NCBI RefSeq assembly: GCF_003339865.1
Contig: NZ_QPKV01000004.1
Coordinates: 434,001 to 498,000, forward strand
Length of the DNA: 64,000 nt
Direction of reading: 5' to 3'
Origin: Pedobacter chinensis
Lineage (GTDB): Bacteria; Bacteroidota; Bacteroidia; Sphingobacteriales; Sphingobacteriaceae
Shown: positions 8,651 through 15,934 of the stretch, piece by piece
Layout: every line of letters begins with the position of its first letter
Numbering within the stretch: the stretch's first letter is position 1
The notes under the pieces: model-generated
The model's database searches: none
Told to the model about the DNA's origin: nothing
The model's input: the letters and a program-made list of their open reading frames with translations, nothing else
Position numbers and translations under genes: made by a program

Positions 8651-9000
8651 AGAATTTCTGTCTGGTTTGTAAGAGCGTATGTGACTGGAAACCTGCACTT
8701 TGGTGACTTAGATGCTTGAAACTTCGCAACAAATTAACAATCATGATTTTGGAAAAAAATGGTGCATTGGTTGTTAGTTGTTTTTAGTATGATTTTTTAA
8801 AAAGTGATCAAAGACTTTCTGTGGGATAAAGATTTGGAAGCGTTAACTATTTAAAACATACAGTGCCTTTTCGTTTATCAGGTTATTTCATCGTCGACAA
8901 AATGATTTAATAGACAGCCTGGCTGCGTTGGTCGAATAATTGGATATTCATCATCTGCTTTAATTTTCGATATGTATCTTAGCTTTAGATCAGGATATTC
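8651..9000. other. Intergenic region before the first LytS-type kinase
   Basis: I see no supported gene, tRNA or repeat between the tRNA terminator and the kinase start. TAGCTTTA near 8980 is one base from a -7 consensus and may be the kinase promoter, but no good -33 element accompanies it. Confidence 0.5.
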
Positions 9001-10161
9001 ATGCAGCAATTACCTTTTATTTATTCCAATAAACCTGGATGGCGTATATCACGGCATTTGATTTTTTGGCTGCTCTGGTTTTTGTTTCAACTCTTGCTGT
9101 ATTCTTTTTCACCTTCACCTGCATTGCAACAGCAGCCTTTCCTGCATCGCCTGATCATCACCTCGCCAGAAACTTCGATGTACATGATACCCAGCCTTTT
9201 TTTAGCTTATACGCTCATGTATCTCGTTATCCCTAAACTGGTGTTACCCGGAAAATATGTTCTGGCAACCATAAGCGCAGTGGTATTGATCTTTTTAACC
9301 GCTGCCCTGTCGGCAGCATTATCAATGACCGTGATCGATTATATCCGTCACCGCAATGCAGATAAAATATCCCCGCTCGTTGCAAGTGAGTCTCATCCTG
9401 CTTTTTATATTCAGTTCGGCGTGGCTATGTTGGCTGGCTTGCGGGGGAGCATCACGGTTGGAGGCGTAGCCGCGGCCATCAAACTGATGAAGTGTTTCTA
9501 TGAAAAACAAGAGGCCGCATTATTGCTCGAAAAAGAAAAGGTTAATGCGGAACTGCAAATGTTAAAAGCACAGCTGCATCCGCATTTTTTGTTCAATACG
9601 CTGAATAATATTTATTCGTTTACGCAGGATGTTTCTGAAAAGGCTTCTGGAATGATCATGGGGCTTTCGCAGTTGTTACGTTACATCCTTTATGATTGTA
9701 ATAAACCCTTGGTAGCGCTCGATAAGGAACTGAAAATGATCAGCGATTATCTGGCTTTAGAAACTACCCGTTATGACCACGGGCTGGAGATTGCCGTACA
9801 ATTACCAGGAGCAACAAACTACCTGATTGCACCGCTGATGCTATTACCCTTCATAGAAAACGCCTTTAAACATGGTGCCAGCCAGATGACGGAAAATCCC
9901 TGGATCAGCCTAAACGTAACAGTAAAGGATAATGAACTGGCGATGAAACTTATTAATGGCAAGCCCTCCGTCACGAATATAACTCCTGGTATAGGGATAG
10001 CGAATGTGCGCAAACGTCTGGAACTTCTTTATCCTGATGAGCATGAACTGACGATCAATGATGAGGAAGAAATGTATATCGTAAATTTGAAGATCACTTT
10101 GATAGCTGCACATCCTGATGTGCTTAAACCTGTATACAATGGAGCGAGTGAAAAAATATAA
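9001..10161 (+). CDS. LytS-family sensor histidine kinase
   Basis: A 386-residue membrane kinase. Four hydrophobic segments lie in residues 15-165 without a recognisable periplasmic sensor domain, followed by a coiled-coil linker and the His_kinase domain (PF06580 type). The phospho-acceptor motif is QLHPHFLFNTLNN, acceptor probably His195. The N-box is FIENAFKHG near 290 and the G-box GIGIANVRKRL near 330. It overlaps the response regulator gene by 23 nt, so the pair is translationally coupled. No target gene lies adjacent. The two genes look richer in G+C than their neighbours by eye, which may mean separate ancestry. Confidence 0.92.
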   Translation: MQQLPFIYSNKPGWRISRHLIFWLLWFLFQLLLYSFSPSPALQQQPFLHRLIITSPETSMYMIPSLFLAYTLMYLVIPKLVLPGKYVLATISAVVLIFLTAALSAALSMTVIDYIRHRNADKISPLVASESHPAFYIQFGVAMLAGLRGSITVGGVAAAIKLMKCFYEKQEAALLLEKEKVNAELQMLKAQLHPHFLFNTLNNIYSFTQDVSEKASGMIMGLSQLLRYILYDCNKPLVALDKELKMISDYLALETTRYDHGLEIAVQLPGATNYLIAPLMLLPFIENAFKHGASQMTENPWISLNVTVKDNELAMKLINGKPSVTNITPGIGIANVRKRLELLYPDEHELTINDEEEMYIVNLKITLIAAHPDVLKPVYNGASEKI

Positions 10162-10873
10162 TTGCCTGATCGTTGATGATGAGCCGCCTGCAAGGGAAGT
10201 GCTCCGGCGTTACATCGCTCAAATACCGATGCTTAATCTGGTTGGTGAATGTGGCAATGCCATCCAGGCCCTTGCGGCATTGAAACAGCAGCAAATCGAT
10301 TTGTTGTTCCTCGATATCCAAATGCCACAAATTACCGGGATAGATATGATCGGCACATTGATACAGCCGCCAAAGATCGTACTGACAACGGCCTTTGAGC
10401 AATATGCTGTTCAGGCTTTCGAACTGGATGTTGCCGACTACCTGATCAAGCCTATCCGTTTTGACCGGTTCTTAAAAGCTGTTATGAAAGCGCTGCCGGA
10501 TCAGGAGCTATCACCTGTAATCCAACCGGTGATGCTTCCGGTGGAAACGGCTGATCATGCGTTCCTTTATTTCCGGGCTGAAAGGAAAATGGTGAAGGTT
10601 TTTCTAAACGATATTTTCTATGTGGAAAGTTTAAAAGATTACATCAAAATCCATACTGCCAAAGGCACGGTAATTACCAAATACACTATGGCATCTTTAG
10701 AAGCCATGTTGCCGGTAAACTTTTTTTTGAGAGTTCACAGATCTTTTCTTGTTGCGCTTAACAAGATTGATACTTATACCCAGGACGAGATCGAAATACA
10801 AGAAAAACATATACCAATTGGCAAGCTTTACAGGCACCAGGTAATAAATATATTAACATCGACAAGTAGCTAA
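10139..10873 (+). CDS. LytTR-family response regulator
   Basis: A 244-residue response regulator. The receiver domain starts at YNCLIVDDEPP, with the phospho-acceptor Asp in LLFLDIQMPQITG and the conserved Lys in DYLIKPIRFDRF. The C-terminal LytTR DNA-binding domain begins near residue 135 (ERKMVKVFLNDIFYVESLKDYIKIH). I chose ATG 10139 because the receiver fold begins only a few residues later; an upstream in-frame ATG at 10118 would add 7 residues deeper inside the kinase gene. It is expected to be phosphorylated by the overlapping kinase. Confidence 0.92.
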   Translation: MERVKKYNCLIVDDEPPAREVLRRYIAQIPMLNLVGECGNAIQALAALKQQQIDLLFLDIQMPQITGIDMIGTLIQPPKIVLTTAFEQYAVQAFELDVADYLIKPIRFDRFLKAVMKALPDQELSPVIQPVMLPVETADHAFLYFRAERKMVKVFLNDIFYVESLKDYIKIHTAKGTVITKYTMASLEAMLPVNFFLRVHRSFLVALNKIDTYTQDEIEIQEKHIPIGKLYRHQVINILTSTSS

Positions 10874-11006
10874 CTGGGGCTCCTCGAACTGCTTCTTGAT
10901 AATATCTAATTTGAATTCAGCTGCACGACGCCTGTTTTTTCTTATAAACTGCTCTTAAACAGTGTTTAACTTTTGGGGCAGTTCATAATATGTAGGCTTT
11001 TTGTTT

Positions 11007-11453
11007 TTATGTTTCGACATGAAATTTTTCTGAATCTTCAGCCAGTTCCTTAACCTTATCTAAAGCTTTTGGCCATGTTTTTTCAAAGTAATCCCGCCAA
11101 TCATCGATAATTCCCATATCTATTTTAAGTGTTGTCTTGCCATCTTTCTCTTCAAGCGTATAGTTTTCCAAAGCATTTTCCCAATCTTTCAAATCTTCTT
11201 TACCGTCCTTTATCTCTCCCAAATGTTTTATCGACATGTATTTATTTGGAATATTCTCTTCGATTCTCGCTACCATTCCATCGCCTTTTCCATCTGAAAA
11301 TATTGCCCTGCTACCTTTTTTCCAATCGGTTTCCACTGTAGAGCCTTCTGCAAAAACTGACGTCCATTTTGGGTAAGTATCCACTCCAAAAAGTACATCC
11401 CATACCTTTTCAGGTGTTGCGTTAATTTCCGTTTTGAATTCAATTGTGTCCAT
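11007..11453 (-). CDS. SRPBCC (AHSA1-like) family protein
   Basis: A 148-residue START/Bet v1-fold protein of the AHSA1 type. The family pattern is visible at both ends: TEINATPEKVWDVLFGVDTYPKW at residues 8-30 and a C-terminal long helix with WPKALDKVKELAED. These proteins bind hydrophobic ligands, and the group has no single assigned function. It is transcribed alone, convergent with the LytTR gene. Confidence 0.8.
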   Translation of the reverse strand: MDTIEFKTEINATPEKVWDVLFGVDTYPKWTSVFAEGSTVETDWKKGSRAIFSDGKGDGMVARIEENIPNKYMSIKHLGEIKDGKEDLKDWENALENYTLEEKDGKTTLKIDMGIIDDWRDYFEKTWPKALDKVKELAEDSEKFHVET

Positions 11454-11960
11454 AATTTTTGAATTTATAATTAAAAGTTTTCTATTTACTGCTTACTCAA
11501 AGGATTATCTTTTTCTAAACAATTGAACAATCAGTATGTTTGTTTGTACATATATTATATCCGCCATCTTCCTAAATTCTTTACTTTATTGCTTATGCTC
11601 ATCACGATGTTCATTAATCAAATATGAAAAAATCGTAAACTAAACAAACGGTGCAAAAGCGACATTTTAAGGGTGTATTTGTACTATATGTTTAACTTCA
11701 AATGTGTCAATTCGTATTCTAAAAAAAACAATCTCAATTGAAAAATGTTGTAAATCATTAAAGTGAGAAATAAACATTCATGTTATTTCACTATTAAAGT
11801 ATTTTTAATCGGTAAATTTTCCTCATTCAACGATACATCATTTCCCCTGCACAATATTTTAACTTATTTTTAGTTGTTGATAAAGAAAAAGTTATGCATT
11901 TTAACAACTGTTTAGTTAAATAAAACGTATATCAGATATAATCCTGCTAAATTAACACAC
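11454..11960. other. AT-rich intergenic region between divergent genes
   Basis: This 507-nt stretch separates the minus-strand SRPBCC gene from the plus-strand S41 protease, so both promoters should lie here. No open reading frame is convincing. A weak 7-bp inverted repeat (AGTTGTT near 11872, AACAACT near 11903) lies about 55 nt before the protease start. I found no exact TAnnTTTG for either gene. Confidence 0.45.
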
Positions 11961-13550
11961 ATGAAAAACAAAAATTTTTGCTACTTATTAGTTGTAATGC
12001 TTTTTAACATCGGCCTTATAACTTCCTGCAAAAAAGATACAGCTACCCCGGAAGAACCAATAACAAATCCAACAATCACTGCCTCCAGAGATGAATTAAC
12101 AAAGGATTCTATTTTTCTGTATACCAAAGAGCTTTACTATTGGAATACCTCACTTCCAACTTATGATGCTTTCAAGCCACGTTCTTATAGCTCCAATGAA
12201 AGCGAATTGTATGCTTTAACACAATATTCGTCAGATCCATCAACCGGAAAACCTTATGAATACGTAAGCGGATACTCAGAGCCAAAATATTCTTTTATAG
12301 ATTATGTGACTACAACCGGAAAAGTAGCTACCCTGAAAGCTGATGTTAATGGAACTGCTAATGATTATGGTTTCTCAGTGATGTATAATACCACTTCCGA
12401 TTTGAGGATTAAATACGTTTATCCGAATTCGCCAGCCAGTGAGCAGGGATTAACCAGAGGTTGCAGGATTACGAGTATAAATGGCAGAACAAACTTATCG
12501 TATAGCAGTAGTACCGTTAACTTTTTAAACGAAGCTATTTTTGGCACCAATTCATCAGTTAGCTTAAGTTTTGTTGATTTAAACGGCGTTACTAAGAGTG
12601 TTGTGGTTCATAGTACGAATTATACGGTTAACCCGATCCTGTTTACTAATGTTTATACTGTTGGTGGTAAAAAAGTTGGTTATTTGGTATTTAATAGCTT
12701 CACGAATAATGTGTCTGCAGCTTTAAAAACAGTTTTTTCAAATTTTACCAGTCAAGGCGTAACCGAGTTGATTGTTGATCTTCGCTATAATGGCGGCGGA
12801 TATGTTTCAACGGCTACTGAGATCATAAATCTCGCCGCTCCAATAGCGCAAAATGGTAATACCATGTACACTACTTATTATAATGGTTATTTGCAAGGAC
12901 TTACTACAGCTCAAAGGAAGGCATCAGTTTTAGTGCATCAACCGTTGCTTGATGCCGGTGGAAATTTACAAAACTTCACAGCAGGCGTTAATGGGAAATA
13001 CGTCACTTATGCAGATTTGAATTATTCGGCTACGTCAGCTGATAATATTGAGAAATTTGCAAAATCGGGATCTTTGGCGCTAAGCAGGATTTATTTTATC
13101 GTGAGCGGGTCTACCGCTTCTGCCAGTGAATTAACTATAAACAGCTTAAAACCGGTAATGGACGTTAAATTAATAGGAGCAACCACTTATGGCAAGCCTG
13201 TTGGTTTTTTCCCGATCAGAATTGACAAGCTGGATTTATACGTGCCAGAATTTGAAACCAAAAATCAACTGGGTGTTGGGGGCTATTATTCAGGTTTAAC
13301 TGTTGATAAAGAAGCTTATGAAGATTTAACAAAAGCCTGGGGCGATGAAACCGAAACGTTATTGGCTTATGCATTATTGTATGCTAAAAACGGAAGTTTT
13401 ATTACTACCGGAGCGAAAACAGCTAGTTTAAGCGCCACATCGACCACAATGCCAGACAAGTTATCTTCAACAGAAATCAAAGCCGTAACTGAAAGCCTGG
13501 ACCAAAATGGGATAAAGGGAATGATTATGGTTCCTGGTAAGAAATTCTAG
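11961..13550 (+). CDS. S41-family (C-terminal processing) peptidase, lipoprotein
   Basis: A 529-residue lipoprotein protease. The lipoprotein signal ends in LITSCKKD (Cys23). A short N-terminal helical domain (residues 40-110) is followed by a PDZ domain (SPASEQGLTRGCRITSING near 155-175) and the S41 protease core with DLRYNGGGYVS near 275 and the serine motif SGSTASASELT near 383. The family cleaves C-terminal tails in the periplasm. It appears to be a single-gene transcript ending in the hairpin at 13560-13578. Confidence 0.9.
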   Translation: MKNKNFCYLLVVMLFNIGLITSCKKDTATPEEPITNPTITASRDELTKDSIFLYTKELYYWNTSLPTYDAFKPRSYSSNESELYALTQYSSDPSTGKPYEYVSGYSEPKYSFIDYVTTTGKVATLKADVNGTANDYGFSVMYNTTSDLRIKYVYPNSPASEQGLTRGCRITSINGRTNLSYSSSTVNFLNEAIFGTNSSVSLSFVDLNGVTKSVVVHSTNYTVNPILFTNVYTVGGKKVGYLVFNSFTNNVSAALKTVFSNFTSQGVTELIVDLRYNGGGYVSTATEIINLAAPIAQNGNTMYTTYYNGYLQGLTTAQRKASVLVHQPLLDAGGNLQNFTAGVNGKYVTYADLNYSATSADNIEKFAKSGSLALSRIYFIVSGSTASASELTINSLKPVMDVKLIGATTYGKPVGFFPIRIDKLDLYVPEFETKNQLGVGGYYSGLTVDKEAYEDLTKAWGDETETLLAYALLYAKNGSFITTGAKTASLSATSTTMPDKLSSTEIKAVTESLDQNGIKGMIMVPGKKF

Positions 13551-13559
13551 GTAGATGGA

Positions 13560-13578
13560 GAGGAGTTAAAAACTCCTC
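13560..13578 (+). terminator. Hairpin after S41 peptidase gene
   Basis: GAGGAGTT and AACTCCTC form a perfect 8-bp stem around AAA, 9 nt after the stop codon. No long T-run follows, so termination strength is uncertain. Confidence 0.5.
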
Positions 13579-13732
13579 AATTACGTAAACCTATCTTGCG
13601 TACAAAAAAATCTGGTCATGCTTGTTGCCGTCATTCCTACACAGGTGGGAACCCAATGTCATTAGTTAAGGAAAAAATAATTGTCATTCTAAACGCAGTG
13701 AAGTGCATAGGTGTATACGTGAACTACACCTA

Positions 13733-14335
13733 TTACAATAGTATTTTACTGCTGATATCTTTATTTATCGTGATGTAACCCGGATATTTCACTGGTGTAT
13801 TCCCCAACATAAAAGTCGGCTTGATTTTAATGGTTAACAAACCTAATTTCTCATCCTTTGAGGAAGACCCTTTTTGTGCTGCTTTAACAATATCATTAAA
13901 AACATTTCCATTGGAAACCAGTCCGTAGATATTGCTGGTCAGTTGAACAGGTACAGTAACGGTTTGACCTTGTGCAATGCTTACATTTTGATTTACAATT
14001 CCTTCGGTCAGGTCAGTGTTATTAACCAATATTTTATATTCAAACTGGTTTATAGCTGCCAGATTAGCTGATGGATTTGTAATTTCCAGATTAAGGTTTG
14101 CCCTTAACGGAATGTCTTTCCTTAACAATCCAAGTGCAACGCCAGGTAAACTGGTCAGGTTAAAATCTTGTTGATCGATCAGTTTTTTTACATCTGTTCC
14201 TGCGATGGAAACCTGCTGAACACTCGTGATTTTATAAGTACAGTCTTCAAGTGCTTTTATTTGTTGAGCCTGTCTGTTAATTCCACAGCTAAAAAAGCTT
14301 ATGGTAAACAGGCAGAGCAATAGTATGTTTTTCAT
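13733..14335 (-). CDS. LEA type 2 (WHy-like) domain lipoprotein
   Basis: A lipoprotein of about 200 residues. The signal ends with SFFSCGINR, giving the acylated Cys. The rest is a beta-rich immunoglobulin-like domain with the late-embryogenesis-abundant type 2 pattern: PLRANLNLEITNPSA near residue 80, followed by alternating strands and QGQTVTVPVQLTSN. In bacteria these are envelope proteins without a defined role, sometimes tied to stress. An in-frame ATG three codons earlier (14344) is also possible; I prefer the one directly before KNILLL. Confidence 0.7.
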   Translation of the reverse strand: MKNILLLCLFTISFFSCGINRQAQQIKALEDCTYKITSVQQVSIAGTDVKKLIDQQDFNLTSLPGVALGLLRKDIPLRANLNLEITNPSANLAAINQFEYKILVNNTDLTEGIVNQNVSIAQGQTVTVPVQLTSNIYGLVSNGNVFNDIVKAAQKGSSSKDEKLGLLTIKIKPTFMLGNTPVKYPGYITINKDISSKILL

Positions 14336-14399
14336 GTTAATCATAACGCCAAATTAGTAAAACTATTTCAGTGGCGTGTCAGTTTAACAAAAATTAGCT

Positions 14400-14804
14400 T
14401 TAAGCACTTGGTGTTATTGTTTCAATGTCGTTGCGTTTATCATCAGGATCATCTTCAGTTTTATCGTTTTCTGATTCGTCGCCTTCAGTACCATCATCGG
14501 TCCCCGCAGTTTGAGTTTCTGCTGCATTTTCATTCGCAGTTTCTGTCTTTTCTTCATTTTTTGCTTCACTTTCAGTTGTTGCTGAAGGTTTCTGATCTTC
14601 CTGATCCGCTTTGGGTTCTTCGGTTTTTTTCTCGTCAGCAGGTGTTTCTTTACTTTCGGCTTCGTCGCTTTCGGGTTTGCCAGGCGTAATTTCTGCCTGG
14701 TGCGCCGAAGGAACAACCGTTTCTATTTCCAATTGAACATCATCTGTTGGCTTAGGCTGTTCATTTGTGTTTTCTACTGTTTTTTTATCTTTTTCGTTTT
14801 CCAT
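14400..14804 (-). CDS. Low-complexity acidic protein
   Basis: A 134-residue protein of very biased composition: mostly Glu, Asp, Thr, Pro, Ala, Asn and Lys with no hydrophobic core, so it is likely disordered. The same short ending, PSA preceded by IETITP, also appears inside it near residue 30 as IETVVPSA, suggesting an internal duplication. I recognise no domain. Long open frames on the other frames across this segment are by-products of the repetitive codons. It lies divergently from the acetyltransferase gene. Confidence 0.6.
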   Translation of the reverse strand: MENEKDKKTVENTNEQPKPTDDVQLEIETVVPSAHQAEITPGKPESDEAESKETPADEKKTEEPKADQEDQKPSATTESEAKNEEKTETANENAAETQTAGTDDGTEGDESENDKTEDDPDDKRNDIETITPSA

Positions 14805-14832
14805 GGCATGATCTTTTCTTTATTAAATAAAA

Positions 14833-14852
14833 TCAAACACTATTTTGTTTGA
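14833..14852. promoter_or_regulatory. Inverted repeat between divergent genes
   Basis: TCAAACA (14833-14839) and TGTTTGA (14846-14852) are exact reverse complements spaced by 6 nt, in the 98-nt gap between the acidic protein and the GNAT gene. It could be a regulator site for one or both. Confidence 0.3.
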
Positions 14853-14881
14853 ATTTTCTTCAATGGTTGTCTGCCGATCTT

Positions 14882-14889
14882 TAACTTTG
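14882..14889 (+). promoter_or_regulatory. Candidate -7 element of GNAT gene
   Basis: TAACTTTG fits TAnnTTTG, 13 nt before the start codon, so the leader would be very short. No well-spaced TTTG -33 element was found. Confidence 0.4.
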
Positions 14890-14902
14890 AGAAAAAATCA
14901 TC

Positions 14903-15385
14903 ATGGCCATCACATACCGACAAATAGAAGAGCGAGACGATCAGGAGCTTGCTGAAGTAATCAGATCCATATTAAGAGAATTTAAAATTGATAAACCAGG
15001 CACCGTTTATACTGATCCTACAACTGATCATTTATCTGGTGTTTTTAAGGCCGAACAATCTGTTTACTGGGTTGCAGAAGAAGATGGTCAATTAATCGGG
15101 GGGTGTGGGATTTACCCTACCGCTGGTTTGCCTGAAGGTTGTGTGGAATTGGTAAAGCTTTATACAGCTGCTTCAGCAAGAGGAAAAGGTGTTGGCAAAA
15201 CATTAATGCAAAAAAGCATAGAATCTGCTCAGCATTTTGGCTACAATGAAATTTATCTGGAATCGTTCCCTGAACTGACTACTGCCATTTCAATGTACGA
15301 AAAAACTGGTTTTACCAGATTATCGGCACCTCTTGGCAACTCTGGTCACTTTGCTTGTAATGTTTGGATGTTGTTGGTGCTTTGA
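14903..15385 (+). CDS. GNAT family N-acetyltransferase
   Basis: A 160-residue acetyltransferase of the GNAT fold, which transfers acetyl from acetyl-CoA to an amine. The acetyl-CoA-binding motif A is visible near residues 85-105: VKLYTAASARGKGVGKTLM, with the R-G-K-G-V-G pyrophosphate loop. Motif B follows as IYLESFPELTTAISMYEKTGF. The substrate is not predictable. The gene ends 8 nt before the 57-bp tandem repeat array begins. Confidence 0.88.
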   Translation: MAITYRQIEERDDQELAEVIRSILREFKIDKPGTVYTDPTTDHLSGVFKAEQSVYWVAEEDGQLIGGCGIYPTAGLPEGCVELVKLYTAASARGKGVGKTLMQKSIESAQHFGYNEIYLESFPELTTAISMYEKTGFTRLSAPLGNSGHFACNVWMLLVL

Positions 15386-15393
15386 TGCCTTAG

Positions 15394-15881
15394 GGTTAAT
15401 TGTTTGAATTGAAGAATCGGTTAATCGTCTTGGTTCAACTGGACGTTACTGGTTAATTGTTTGAATTGAAGAATCGGTTAATCGTCTTGGTTCAACTGGA
15501 CGTTACTGGTTAATTATTTGAATTGAAGAATCGGTTAATCGTCTTGGTTCAACTGGACGTTACTGGTTAATGGTTTGAATTGAAGAATCGGTTAATCGTC
15601 TTGGTTCAACTGGACGTTACTGGTTAATTGTTTGAATTGAAGAATCGGTTAATCGTCTTGGTTCAACTGGACGTTACTGGTTAATTGTTTGAATTGAAGA
15701 ATCGGTTAATCGTCTTGGTTCAACTGGACGTTACTGGTTAATGGTTTGAATTGAAGAATCGGTTAATCGTCTTGGTTCAACTGGACGTTACTGGTTAATT
15801 GTTTGAATTGAAGAATCGGTTAATCGTCTTGGTTCAACTGGACGTTACTGGCTAATGGTTTGAATTGAAGAATCGGTTAAC
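15394..15881. repeat. 57-bp tandem repeat array, 8 full units plus a partial
   Basis: Eight full 57-bp units start at 15394, 15451, 15508, 15565, 15622, 15679, 15736 and 15793, with a 32-nt partial ninth at 15850. Units differ almost only at one dinucleotide (TT, TA or TG after GGTTAA). Each holds GGTTAAT twice (unit positions 1-7 and 26-32). All six reading frames of the unit contain a stop, so it is non-coding. The array fills the gap between two convergent genes and is followed by two inverted AATTAACC motifs before the receptor stop codon. Confidence 0.97.
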
Positions 15882-15934
15882 TGCCTTCGCTCAATTAACC
15901 AATTAAAACAATTAACCAATTAAACCAGTTTAAA

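Noticed and set aside
8818..8840. Similarity of TGTGGGATAAAGATTTGG to the mirrored arms at 18413-18507
   Set aside because: Only short blocks agree and the spacing differs, so I cannot separate it from chance.
14408..14716. Open frames on the plus strand and in another minus frame across the acidic gene
   Set aside because: They arise from repetitive Glu/Lys/Thr codons read in other frames; their translations are rich in Arg, Phe and Leu or in Lys without domain structure.
15394..15881. Possible CRISPR array
   Set aside because: The units are head-to-tail 57-mers with no variable spacers, and no cas genes are nearby, so it is a tandem repeat.
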